64,000 bases of DNA from Lysobacter sp. yr284 (GTDB lineage Bacteria; Pseudomonadota; Gammaproteobacteria; Xanthomonadales; Xanthomonadaceae), in the NCBI RefSeq assembly GCF_900107375.1, contig NZ_FNPT01000001.1:1116001-1180000 (forward strand), given 5' to 3'. Each line of letters begins with the position of its first letter. Position 1 is the first letter of the stretch. This document shows positions 18,423-26,525 of the stretch, piece after piece. The notes under the pieces were generated by a model. That model had not been told where the DNA came from, ran no database searches, and worked only from the letters and a program-made list of their open reading frames with translations. Position numbers and translations under genes: made by a program.

Positions 18423-18908
18423 TCAGGGAATGAAGATCGTGTCGATGGCGGCGCTGGCGCCGGCGTTCGCGTCCAGGTCGCCGCGCAGGGCGCTGATCTG
18501 GTAGATGTTGCCGGTGTCTTCGTTCTTCTTGCCGCCGACGACCAGGCTGGAGGCGGACAGGCATTTGTCGATCCGGCGGGTATGGGTGGCGCTGTCGGAT
18601 GCGGCCGCATTGGCCCAGGTGGACGGGTCGTAGGCGGTCGAACACAGCTCCTCGTCGGCCTGGAACGTGCCGCCTGCGCCGTACAGCGCCGAGCGGATCG
18701 CGGTCTCGCGTTGCCGGGCGAGCGCTTCCGCGTTCTGGAACGCCGTATTGACGCGCCCGTAGTTGGCCGACATGCGCTCCTGCATGCCGGTCACCTGCAT
18801 GCCCACCAGGCCCAGCAAGGCCAGCAGGATCAACATGATCAGCGCGATGTAGAGCGCGGCGCCGCGTTGGCGCTGGGGCGGCGTCGGATGAAGGCGGTTG
18901 GAGGACAT
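18423..18908 (-). CDS. pilX: Minor pilin assembly protein PilX
   Basis: This 161-residue protein has a basic leader (PPQRQRGAAL) followed by one long hydrophobic helix (about residues 18-40, ALYIALIMLILLALLGLVG) and a small soluble domain with two cysteines. PilX lacks the classic Glu at +5, as here. It lies between pilW and pilY1, 15 bases from pilW, and is part of the initiation complex of type IV pili. Confidence 0.88.
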   Translation of the reverse strand: MSSNRLHPTPPQRQRGAALYIALIMLILLALLGLVGMQVTGMQERMSANYGRVNTAFQNAEALARQRETAIRSALYGAGGTFQADEELCSTAYDPSTWANAAASDSATHTRRIDKCLSASSLVVGGKKNEDTGNIYQISALRGDLDANAGASAAIDTIFIP

Positions 18909-18923
18909 GCGGCGTGCTCCCGG

Positions 18924-20135
18924 TCAGTTCCCGAACAGTCGGTTGCGCAAGGCGATGGTGGATTCGTACACGGTGCGGTAGCGGCCGTCGTCGGCCGGCG
19001 CGGTCTGCACGCCGAGCAACCGCGGCTTTTCCGCGATCAGGTTCGCGGCCGTGCCGGCGCCGTCGGCGCTGCGCAGCAGCAACCCGACCTGGACCAGTCC
19101 GACCCGCCGCCACGGCAGCGGGTCGGCGCCCGGCTGCACCGCGCTGGCCACGGCCTGGCGAGATACGAAACCGGTCGGCTGGCGCGCCTGGTCGGTCTGG
19201 CTGTCCAGGCCGTAGATCAACTGCATGTTCTCGACGCCTTCGACCAGCGGCTCGGGCGCGCCGCCGACCAGCGTCGTCGCGGCGGCGCCCGGTTCGGCGG
19301 TGAAGCGCGCGCGATACAGCGTCGGTTCGTTGCCGGCCTGGGGGTTGGCCGCGACGTAATACACCATCGTCTCGGCGCGATGGAGCGTGGCTTGGCCGGG
19401 CGAGAACGGCGCCTCGCCGAGGTCGGAGCGGTTGAGCCCGGACACCGTCACCGCGATGGTCGTATCGGCCCCGCCCTCGGCGACCGAGGTGGCCTCGAAG
19501 CTGGTCGCGTTCTGGCAGTCGGCGATCGCCAGCAGTCCGGGGCGCGCGTAGCCGTTGGCGGCGATGACCTGGTTCCAGCGCGCGCTGTCGACGGTGATGC
19601 TCGACGCGGAGACGGCCTTGACCGGGACGCTCTCGGGCGAGAAGAAGCGCACCGCGACCACGTCGCTGCCCGCCATCGGCGCCGGCGTCAGCGCGGCGAT
19701 GTAGCCGGGCAGGTTCGGCGCGCCGGCCCAGGCGCCGCTGGCCGGCAGCCCGACGCTGCCGCCGGGCGCGGTGCCGCTGGCCTCGAACCCCTGGATCATG
19801 TGGTTGAAACGCAATGCATCGGGCGCGGCGTCGAGTTGCGCCGCGCTGGGCCGCTGCTGGGCGACGAACGCCGAGCGGAATCCCGCCGGCTCCGACAGGA
19901 ACCGGGTCTGGTCGTTGAGGCAGCCCATGTGCCCGGCCATGCGCAGGTCGCGCTGCAGGTAGTCCATGGCGAAGCGGCCGTTTTCCTGCACCCGCGCCAG
20001 GCCTTCGGAAAGTTTGTAGCTGGCCCGCGATGCATCGAAGATCTTGAGCAGGCCCAGGACCAACAGCGCGCCCAGGACCAGGGCGACCATCAGTTCGATC
20101 AGGCTGAAACCGGAAACGCGGCGCAGGCGGGTCAT
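18924..20135 (-). CDS. pilW: Minor pilin PilW
   Basis: This 403-residue minor pilin has a short basic leader, then the prepilin motif G-FSLIELMVALVLGALLVLG with Glu at +5. The long soluble domain has GRFAMDYLQRDLRMAGHMGC, a stretch typical of PilW. The ATG at 20135 overlaps the pilV stop (ATGA), which shows coupling and gives a 9-residue leader. It works with PilV, PilX, FimT and PilY1 in priming pilus assembly at the inner membrane. Confidence 0.92.
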   Translation of the reverse strand: MTRLRRVSGFSLIELMVALVLGALLVLGLLKIFDASRASYKLSEGLARVQENGRFAMDYLQRDLRMAGHMGCLNDQTRFLSEPAGFRSAFVAQQRPSAAQLDAAPDALRFNHMIQGFEASGTAPGGSVGLPASGAWAGAPNLPGYIAALTPAPMAGSDVVAVRFFSPESVPVKAVSASSITVDSARWNQVIAANGYARPGLLAIADCQNATSFEATSVAEGGADTTIAVTVSGLNRSDLGEAPFSPGQATLHRAETMVYYVAANPQAGNEPTLYRARFTAEPGAAATTLVGGAPEPLVEGVENMQLIYGLDSQTDQARQPTGFVSRQAVASAVQPGADPLPWRRVGLVQVGLLLRSADGAGTAANLIAEKPRLLGVQTAPADDGRYRTVYESTIALRNRLFGN

Positions 20136-20644
20136 AGCTCGGAACTCACCGCGACCCGCCCGTTGGCGTTGTTGCCGACCGCGCCGACGCCGGCGCGCGC
20201 GTCGGACCATTGGATCGCCACCGTGGTGCGCGCGCCGTCCTGGGTCACCACCGCGAACGCGCCGGCGCCGAGGGTCGAGCGCACCTGGCATTTCCAGCGC
20301 GCGGCGCTCTCGGCCGGGCCGACGAAACCGCTGACCGCGCGCGAACAGTTCTTGCCGGTCACGCCGCTGAAACTGCCTTCGTCGATCTGGGCGAATTGAG
20401 CGGACAAGGCGCGGTTCGCGCGAATCTGGTCGAGCAGGTCGTAGGCCAGGTTGAAGGCCTGGGTCCGATAGTTGGCGCTTTGCGAGTAGCGCACGCTCAG
20501 GGTCTGCATCATCGCCAGGCCGAGCAATCCGAAACCGATCACCAGCATCGCGATCAGCACCTCGATCAGGCTGAAACCGCGCTGGCGCGCTGGCGCGGCG
20601 CGCATCCGGCGCCGCGAACGAACCCGTGCCAGCGCTACGGACAT
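20132..20644 (-). CDS. pilV: Minor pilin PilV
   Basis: This 170-residue prepilin has a basic leader, then RG-FSLIEVLIAMLVIGFGLLG with Glu at +5. The following AMMQTLSVRYSQSANYRTQAF stretch is typical of PilV. The start at 20644 overlaps the end of the upstream fimT gene by 10 bases. The leader is about 27 residues, a little long; a Met at residue 15 (MRAAPARQRG) could be the true start. Confidence 0.9.
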   Translation of the reverse strand: MSVALARVRSRRRMRAAPARQRGFSLIEVLIAMLVIGFGLLGLAMMQTLSVRYSQSANYRTQAFNLAYDLLDQIRANRALSAQFAQIDEGSFSGVTGKNCSRAVSGFVGPAESAARWKCQVRSTLGAGAFAVVTQDGARTTVAIQWSDARAGVGAVGNNANGRVAVSSEL

Positions 20645-21162
20645 GTCTTTCGCTCCATGCGCACCTGGCCGGCGACGCCCAGGCTGATCTCGCGCATCAA
20701 CCCGGCGCCCGCGGCGCAGTCCGCCGGCTTGAGGGTGAAGCGGCGCGGATAACCGTCCTTCAAGCGTCCGCGCAAGTCGAAAGCAAGTTGGGCGGCATCG
20801 CCGCCGGTCGCCGCCGCATCGATCTCGACCTGCGGATTGGGCGCGAAGTAACGCAACACCTCGTCGGACTGCGGCGCGTCGTTGTTGTTGCGGTCGGTCC
20901 ACACCATCCAGCCGTCGCTCCAGCTTCCGCCGCAGCCCAGGCCGTCGCGCGAGGCGCAGACATGGCCGCCGCGCGGCGTGCGCATGGCCTCGCTGCGCGC
21001 CAGGGTCAGCGCGGCCTGCATTTCGTTCGTCGACGTCGCGATCCGGTTCGAGCGGATCGCGTACTGGAAGCTCGGCAACCCCAGCCCCAGCAGGATCGCG
21101 ACCAGCGAGATCGTCACCAGCAGTTCGATCAAGGTGAAGCCGCGTACGTTGCATGCGCGCAC
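20635..21162 (-). CDS. fimT: Minor pilin FimT/GspH family
   Basis: This is a 175-residue prepilin when started at the GTG at 21162, which follows AGGGGA by 6 bases. It then reads a short leader and RG-FTLIELLVTISLVAILLG with Glu at +5. The GspH/FimT domain shows ALTLARSEAM and WSDGWMVWTDRNNN. FimT in Xanthomonadaceae has been linked to DNA binding in natural transformation. It is the first gene of the six-gene minor pilin operon. An upstream ATG frame exists but would give an implausible 85-residue leader. Confidence 0.9.
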   Translation of the reverse strand: MRACNVRGFTLIELLVTISLVAILLGLGLPSFQYAIRSNRIATSTNEMQAALTLARSEAMRTPRGGHVCASRDGLGCGGSWSDGWMVWTDRNNNDAPQSDEVLRYFAPNPQVEIDAAATGGDAAQLAFDLRGRLKDGYPRRFTLKPADCAAGAGLMREISLGVAGQVRMERKTCP

Positions 21163-21570
21163 GATCGTTTCCCCTCGGTTGCGACCGGGACGAATCGTCG
21201 ATCCCTCGACGTCGGCTGGGAACACAGCGACCGATCGGCGGTCGGCGAACGAAGACGGGCGGAAGAGATTCAGTAGAAAGCGTGCGCGTCCATCACAAGC
21301 ATTCCGTCCAAGTTTCTTCGCTTTGCGCGAAGCCCTGGATCGCCGCGCCGACGGCGTCCGCAACTTCGTCGGCGATGCGGCGCGCGGGCACTTGCGCGCG
21401 GCCCCGCCCCGCTCCCGATACGGGCATCGGACGGCCGATCGTCGCAGTCGCAGGCCGCGTTCCCAGCGGACATCGCGGCCGACTCCGAACCGCGGATCGG
21501 AACTTTCCTATTCGCCCTCGCCGTAGCGGCGGCGACACTGGCGCCTCGCACGCCACGCCAAGGAAGGCGC
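21163..21570. promoter_or_regulatory. Divergent promoter region between the pilin operon and the lone prepilin gene
   Basis: This 408-base gap separates two genes transcribed away from each other, so it must hold both promoters. I see no gene and no clear -35/-10 or sigma-54 boxes. Around 21,300-21,350 there is a short AT-richer patch (caagtttcttcgc). Confidence 0.45.
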
Positions 21571-22104
21571 ATGAAAACAATGCAGGGAATCTCCGTCGTC
21601 GAAGTCGTACTGGCCCTGGCGATCGCCGCGCTATTGGCGGGCGTCGCGGCGCCGGCCGCGTTATCGGCCTTTCTCGCGGTCCGATACGCGAGCGTTCGCG
21701 CCGCCCTCGGCGAGAGCGTGCTGGTGTCCAACCGGCTGTCCGCCGCCAGCGGCGGGGTCGCGGTGCTGTGCCCCAGCGATCCGCGCGGGCATTGCCGCGA
21801 CGGCACGGACTGGAGTTCGGGTTGGCTGGTCTATGCCGACATCGACCAGGACCGCAGCTTCGGCGCCCACGACATCCTCCTGCAGCGCCAGCCGCCGCTG
21901 GCCGAAGGCTTGCGCCTGGTCAGCACCGACGGCCGCCGGCGGATCGTCTTCCATCCCGATGGCAGCAGTTCGGGCAGCAACGTTACCTTCAGCCTGTGCA
22001 GCCGTTCCGGCGACCGCGTGGAAACGCTGGTGCTGTCCAATGCCGGGCGGTTCCGCATCGCGCCCGGCTCCGACGAACAGCGGCGCGCCTGCCGCGGGCG
22101 CTGA
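21571..22104 (+). CDS. Lone GspH/FimT-like prepilin
   Basis: This 177-residue protein has a good ribosome-binding site (AAGGAAG, 5 bases before the ATG) and a very short leader MKTMQG, followed by ISVVEVVLALAIAALLAGVA with Glu at +5. Ile replaces the usual Phe at +1. The soluble domain resembles GspH/FimT (DWSSGWLVYADIDQD, then a GRRRIVFHPDGSSSGSN-type turn) and has four cysteines. It is oriented away from the pilin operon, beside fimT, and looks like a diverged paralogue of FimT. It may be a separate tip pilin or a DNA-uptake pilin. Confidence 0.8.
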   Translation: MKTMQGISVVEVVLALAIAALLAGVAAPAALSAFLAVRYASVRAALGESVLVSNRLSAASGGVAVLCPSDPRGHCRDGTDWSSGWLVYADIDQDRSFGAHDILLQRQPPLAEGLRLVSTDGRRRIVFHPDGSSSGSNVTFSLCSRSGDRVETLVLSNAGRFRIAPGSDEQRRACRGR

Positions 22105-22293
22105 CGGCCGCCGGCGCGCACCGCTGCCCGCATCCCTGCGCAGGATGCGCCGCCGCATCGCGCGAGGGCATCGAAACCACGTATTCAGCATCCTTCGGCC
22201 GGGGGCGCTCCCGGGACCGCCCCGCTCCCGGCCCGACTTCCGGGTTAAACTGCCGGACCGGCCCCTCCCCCAGGGGGCGCAACCGAAAACCGA

Positions 22294-23160
22294 ATGTCCG
22301 AGGACGACAGTAGTACCCACTCGCCGGAACCCCACGAGAAACGGCGCTCCTGGCTCGACCGCATCAGCTCCGCGCTGTCGGGCGAACCCAGCTCCCGCGA
22401 AGACCTGGTCGAGTTGCTGCGCGACGCCCAGTCCGACGGCCTGATCGCCGCCGATACCCTGCGCATGATGGAAGGCGCGATCGCGGTCTCCGACCTCACC
22501 GTCGGCGATGTGATGATCCCGCGCTCGCAGATGGTCGCGCTGCCGGCCGACGCCAAGTTCCTCGACCTGATGAAGCTGGTGGTCGAATCCGGCCATTCGC
22601 GCTTCCCGGTGCACGGCGAGGACAAGGACGAGATCCTCGGCATCCTGCTGGCCAAGGACCTGTTGCGCGGCGTGGTCGCCGACAACGGGCCGGGCACGAT
22701 CCACGAACTGCTGCGCCCGGCGGTGCTGATTCCCGAATCCAAGCGCCTGGACGTGCTGCTGCGCGAGTTCCGCCAGTCGCGCAACCACATGGCCATCGTC
22801 ATCGACGAGCACGGCGGCGTCGCCGGACTGCTGACCATCGAGGACGTGCTCGAGCAGATCGTCGGCGACATCGACGACGAGCACGACGAGGCCGAGAACC
22901 CCGACGCGCTGATCGCGGCGCAGGCCGACGGCCAGTACGTGGTCGACGCGCTGACGCCGATCGACGGTTTCAACGAGCGCTTCGGCGCCGACTTCGACGA
23001 CGACGAGTACGACACCATCGGCGGCCTGGTGACCGCGGCGATCGGGCACCTGCCCGAGGCCGGCGAGGAACTGACCCTGGGCCGGTTCGTGTTCCGCGTC
23101 GCCAGCGCCGATGCGCGGCGGGTGCACGCCTTCCACGTGGGCGTGCTCGGCGGCGATTGA
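22294..23160 (+). CDS. corC: CorC/HlyC family CBS-domain protein
   Basis: This 288-residue cytoplasmic protein has two CBS domains (from VGDVMIPRSQMVALPAD at about residue 70, and a second from about 135 with VIDEHGGVAGLLTIEDVLEQIVGDI) and a C-terminal CorC_HlyC domain (about 205-285). There are no membrane helices, as in E. coli CorC (YbeX). YbeX is linked to magnesium handling and ribosome metabolism and is normally encoded directly after ybeY. Here it lies about 10 kb away on the same strand, beyond the inserted pilin block. Confidence 0.92.
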   Translation: MSEDDSSTHSPEPHEKRRSWLDRISSALSGEPSSREDLVELLRDAQSDGLIAADTLRMMEGAIAVSDLTVGDVMIPRSQMVALPADAKFLDLMKLVVESGHSRFPVHGEDKDEILGILLAKDLLRGVVADNGPGTIHELLRPAVLIPESKRLDVLLREFRQSRNHMAIVIDEHGGVAGLLTIEDVLEQIVGDIDDEHDEAENPDALIAAQADGQYVVDALTPIDGFNERFGADFDDDEYDTIGGLVTAAIGHLPEAGEELTLGRFVFRVASADARRVHAFHVGVLGGD

Positions 23161-23195
23161 ACCGCGCCGTTTGGTTTCGCGCATCGATCCGCATT

Positions 23196-23221
23196 CCGGC
23201 CCCTCTGGGGCCGGTTTTCGT
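23196..23221 (+). terminator. Rho-independent terminator after corC
   Basis: CCGGCCCC-TCT-GGGGCCGG forms a perfect 8-bp stem, followed by TTTTCGTTTG. It lies 36 bases after the corC stop, so the following DUF4105 gene has its own promoter or is only read through. Confidence 0.8.
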
Positions 23222-23387
23222 TTGGGGCGGGATTTCGGCCCTGCTGCGCGAAGCCCGGTTTGCCGCGCTCGGTGGAGAACGCGCCGGGCCCGAAGGCGTT
23301 CCCACAAGCCCAGCCGGCAAGCGCCACGGGCCGGGCCGCGCCACTGTTTACAATGGCCGCCACCCGTCCCGCCGGATCCAGCCGCCC

Positions 23388-24725
23388 GTGACCGCTCTTC
23401 CCCGCTTCGTCCGGCTCTACGCCCTGCTCGCCCTGTTGTCGCTGCTGCCGTTGGCCCAGGCCGCCCCGCCGCCGGTGGCGGGCGTCGCCGAAACCGTCGC
23501 CGGCAGCGGCGCCAAGGCCGGCGCTGACGGCCAGGACGCCGCCGCCGCAACGCCGGCAACGTCGGCCGTGCCGCCGCCCGCCCCTGCCCGGACCGCGGCC
23601 GCCGCCGGCGTCCCGCGCATCGGCGTGGTCACCATGCAGCCGGGCCAGGAATTCTGGTCGCGCTTCGGCCACGACGCCCTGGTGGTGTACGACCGCGCCA
23701 CCGACAAGGCGGTCTCGTACAACTTCGGCTACTTCGACCCCAGCGATCCGGACTTCGTCCAGCGCTTCGTCCGCAACGACATGCGCTATCGGCTGGTGGC
23801 GCTGCCGTTCGACCAGGACATGGCCCAGTACCAGTACGAGGGCCGCAAGGTCGAGTTGCAGTGGTTGGACTTGAACGACGCGCAGGCGCGCGCGCTGGCC
23901 GAGTCGTTGCGGGTCAATGCGCTGCCGCAGAACGCGTTCTACCGCTACCAGTATTTCGACGACAACTGCTCGATCCGGGTGCGCGACGCGATCGACCGCA
24001 CCCTGCGCGGCAACCTGCGCCGGCAGACCGAGGGCCGCTCGCACGGCAACACCTTGCGCAGCGAGGCGCTGCGCCTGTCCAAGCCCGAGCCGTGGATGTG
24101 GTTCGTGCTCGACGTGCTGATGGGACCGCAGACCGACCTGCCGGTGCCGGTGTGGGCCGAGTCGTACGTGCCCGGGCGCCTGGCCGCGGCGCTGCGCGAG
24201 GTCAAGAACGACGAAGGCCGGCCGCTGGTGGAGTCCGAGCGGACGCTGCTGCCCTCGCACATCCCGGCGGAGCCGGAAGCCACGCCGCTGCCGTGGTGGC
24301 CGTGGGCGCTGGCCGGCATCGGCCTGGGCGCCGCGCTGGCCTGGATCGGCCGGCGCAGCCCGCGCGTGCTCGCCGTCGCCGCGCTGCCGCTGTGGACGGC
24401 GCTCGGCGTAATCGGCGCCTTGCTGGTGTACGCCTGGCTCGGCACCGGCCACACCTACATCCACGCCAACCGCAACCTGCTGCTGTTCGACCCGCTGTGC
24501 CTGCTGCTGCTGTTCGGCGGCGTGCGCGCGCTGCGCGGGCGCGACCCGGGGCCGGTGTTCGGCTGGCTGAGCCTGGCGGTGGCGCTGGCGGCGGTCGCCT
24601 CGTTGTTCGTGTACTGGCTGCCGGTGTATCCGCAGCGCAATGCGCACTGGATCGCGCTGTGGCTGCCGGTCCACCTCGGCCTGTGGCTCGGCTTCCGCCC
24701 GGCGGCGCGGCTCGCGCGCCGCTGA
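23388..24725 (+). CDS. DUF4105 (Lnb N-terminal periplasmic) membrane protein
   Basis: This 445-residue protein starts with a signal peptide (LLALLSLLPLAQA) and an Ala/Pro-rich linker. A periplasmic domain (about residues 75-240) contains QEFWSRFGHDALVVYD, FGYFD and YFDDNCSIRVRDAI, the conserved Phe-Gly-His and Asp-Asn-Cys features of DUF4105. It then has five hydrophobic helices (about 295-440). The domain is related to papain-like folds with a Cys-His pair, so hydrolysis is possible. The GTG at 23388 is the only start in frame before the signal peptide. The place is where lnt often follows corC, but this is not Lnt. Role unknown. Confidence 0.82.
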   Translation: MTALPRFVRLYALLALLSLLPLAQAAPPPVAGVAETVAGSGAKAGADGQDAAAATPATSAVPPPAPARTAAAAGVPRIGVVTMQPGQEFWSRFGHDALVVYDRATDKAVSYNFGYFDPSDPDFVQRFVRNDMRYRLVALPFDQDMAQYQYEGRKVELQWLDLNDAQARALAESLRVNALPQNAFYRYQYFDDNCSIRVRDAIDRTLRGNLRRQTEGRSHGNTLRSEALRLSKPEPWMWFVLDVLMGPQTDLPVPVWAESYVPGRLAAALREVKNDEGRPLVESERTLLPSHIPAEPEATPLPWWPWALAGIGLGAALAWIGRRSPRVLAVAALPLWTALGVIGALLVYAWLGTGHTYIHANRNLLLFDPLCLLLLFGGVRALRGRDPGPVFGWLSLAVALAAVASLFVYWLPVYPQRNAHWIALWLPVHLGLWLGFRPAARLARR

Positions 24726-24843
24726 GCGGACGCCGCGGCGATTGCCGGCCTCGTGCGCGGCCTGCGCGCCGACGCGCGGCCCGCGCGGGCGCGGGCGGGC
24801 GTCCGCGCTTGCCCCCGCCCGGACGCGGGCGCAGGATGCGCGC

Positions 24844-25836
24844 ATGAGCGATCCTTCCCTGCCCCAATGCGTCATCAACTGCGCCGCCTACGACCGTAAC
24901 GGCGACCGCCGCGACATCACCCTGGACCAGATCAGCGACGTGCTCGCCGTCGACGACGGCAGCTTCGTCTGGGTCGGCCTGTACGAGCCGGACGAGAGCA
25001 TCCTCGACAAGCTGCAGGAAGAATTCTGCCTGCACGATCTGGCGGTCGAGGACGCGCACAACGCGCACCAGCGGCCGAAGATCGAGGCCTACGGCAACTC
25101 GCTGTTCATCGCCATCCACACCGCGCAGAAGATCGACAACCGCATCCGCTTCGGCGAGACCCACCTGTTCGTCGGCCCGCGCTACCTGGTGACCGTGCGC
25201 CACGGCGCCTCGATCAGCTACAAGTCCGCGCGCATGCGCATGGAGCGCGAACCCGACCTGCTCGAACACGGCCCCGGCGCGGCGCTGTACGCGGTGCTCG
25301 ACAGCGTGGTCGACAACTTCATGCCGATCGTCGAGGGCTTCACCCAGGAGCTCAACGAGTTGGAGAAGGACATCTTCTCCGAGGACTTCCGCAACGAGAC
25401 GGTGCGCGAGCTGTACGACCTCAAGCGCGAACTGACCCGGCTGCGCATGGCGGTGTCGCCGCTGCAGGACATCCTCGGCCAGCTGGCGCGCTCGCGCGGC
25501 GGGCTGATCGACGAGGAGATCCAGCTGTATTTCCGCGATGTGCTCGACCACGCCGTGCGCATCAACGAGACCACCGACACCCTGCGCGAGATGCTGACCG
25601 CCGCGGTCAGCGTGAACCTGTCGCTGGTGACGGTGCGCCAGGGCGAGATCGTCAAGCGCCTGGGCGCCTGGGCGGCGCTGCTGGCGGCGCCGACCTTGAT
25701 CGCGAGTTGGTACGGCATGAACTTCACCCACATGCCGGAACTGGCGGGGCAGTTCAGCTACGCCGTCCTGATCAGCGTGGTGGTGGTGACCTGCCTGGTG
25801 CTGTACATCGGCTTCAAGCGGGCCAAGTGGCTGTAG
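24844..25836 (+). CDS. corA: CorA-family magnesium/cobalt transporter
   Basis: This 330-residue protein has a large cytoplasmic alpha/beta and long-helix domain and two C-terminal transmembrane helices (about residues 270-290 and 303-322). The pore signature YGMNF lies at the end of the first helix, followed by the short MPELAGQ loop. CorA forms a homopentameric magnesium channel gated by internal magnesium. Several members of this subgroup may carry zinc or other divalent cations, so the substrate is not settled. The CorC protein encoded two genes upstream has been linked to CorA function in enterobacteria. Confidence 0.9.
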   Translation: MSDPSLPQCVINCAAYDRNGDRRDITLDQISDVLAVDDGSFVWVGLYEPDESILDKLQEEFCLHDLAVEDAHNAHQRPKIEAYGNSLFIAIHTAQKIDNRIRFGETHLFVGPRYLVTVRHGASISYKSARMRMEREPDLLEHGPGAALYAVLDSVVDNFMPIVEGFTQELNELEKDIFSEDFRNETVRELYDLKRELTRLRMAVSPLQDILGQLARSRGGLIDEEIQLYFRDVLDHAVRINETTDTLREMLTAAVSVNLSLVTVRQGEIVKRLGAWAALLAAPTLIASWYGMNFTHMPELAGQFSYAVLISVVVVTCLVLYIGFKRAKWL

Positions 25837-25874
25837 CGCGTTGCCGCAGGCTGCGCCGCAGCCACAGCCCCCTG

Positions 25875-26334
25875 TAGGAGCGGCGCGAGCCGCGACCTCG
25901 CAGCCGCGACGCAAGCGCGGTTGCGCGGTCGCAGCTTGCGCAGTTCCTACAGTCGGATGCCCAACCACGCGGCGATCCGGCGAAAGCCCCCTGTAGGAGC
26001 GGCGCGAGCCGCGACCCGCGACCTCGCAGCTGCGACGCAAGCGCGGTTGCGCGGTCGCAGCTTGCGCAGCTCCTACAGTCGGATGCCCAACGACGCAGCG
26101 ATCCGGCCGCAGCCCCTGTAGGAGCGGCGCGAGCCGAGACCCGCGACTCCGCAGCTGCGACGCAAGCGCGGTTGCGCGGTCGCAGCTTGCGCAGCTCCTA
26201 CAGCCGGATGCCCACCGACGCAGCGATCCGGCCGCAGCCCCTGTAGGAGCGGCGCGAGCCGCGACCCGCGACCTCACAGCCGCGACGCAAGCGCGGTTGC
26301 GCGGTTGCGCGGTCGCAGCTTGCGCAGCGCCTAC
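25875..26334. repeat. Four-unit tandem array of GTAG-type REP pairs
   Basis: Four units begin at 25875, 25993, 26118 and 26243 (spacing 118, 125 and 125 bases). Each has a left arm GTAGGAGCGGCGCGAGCCG, an inner stretch with gcgacgcaagcgcggttgcg, an inverse right arm, and a shared spacer resembling cggatgcccaacgacgc. In every unit the right arm reads gcagcttgcgcag instead of the usual gcggcttgcgccg, so the array was expanded from one already mutated unit. It fills the 689-base gap between corA and cstA; no gene is seen there. Confidence 0.88.
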
Positions 26335-26525
26335 AGCCGGATACCCACCCGCGCCGCGATCCGGCCGTCCACGCGCCCCAACCGCCGCGCATCGCACCGC
26401 CAACGGCCCCGATCCGGCGCCTAAGACCAAAGTATCAGCCCGTTTTGCGCGCCTTTGCCGCGCTGCGCATTGACCCGCCCGGGCCCAGGCGCGACGCTTC
26501 CTGGGTCCTATCCGGGAGGGTCGTC

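Noticed and set aside
13634-18433. Open frame of 1,599 codons on the plus strand, antisense to pilY1
   Set aside because: It is a shadow of the pilY1 gene caused by GC-rich codons; the translation is Arg/Ala/Val/Gly-rich with no domain, signal or ribosome-binding site, while pilY1 has clear motifs.
13532-22104. Pilin cluster as part of a type II secretion system
   Set aside because: The gene set and order (fimT, pilV, pilW, pilX, pilY1, pilE) are those of type IV pilus priming; no gsp ATPase, secretin or inner-membrane platform gene is present.
25875-26334. Possible CRISPR array between corA and cstA
   Set aside because: The units are 118-125 bases long with inverted-repeat arms and conserved spacers; a CRISPR has short identical repeats with unique spacers, and no cas gene is present.
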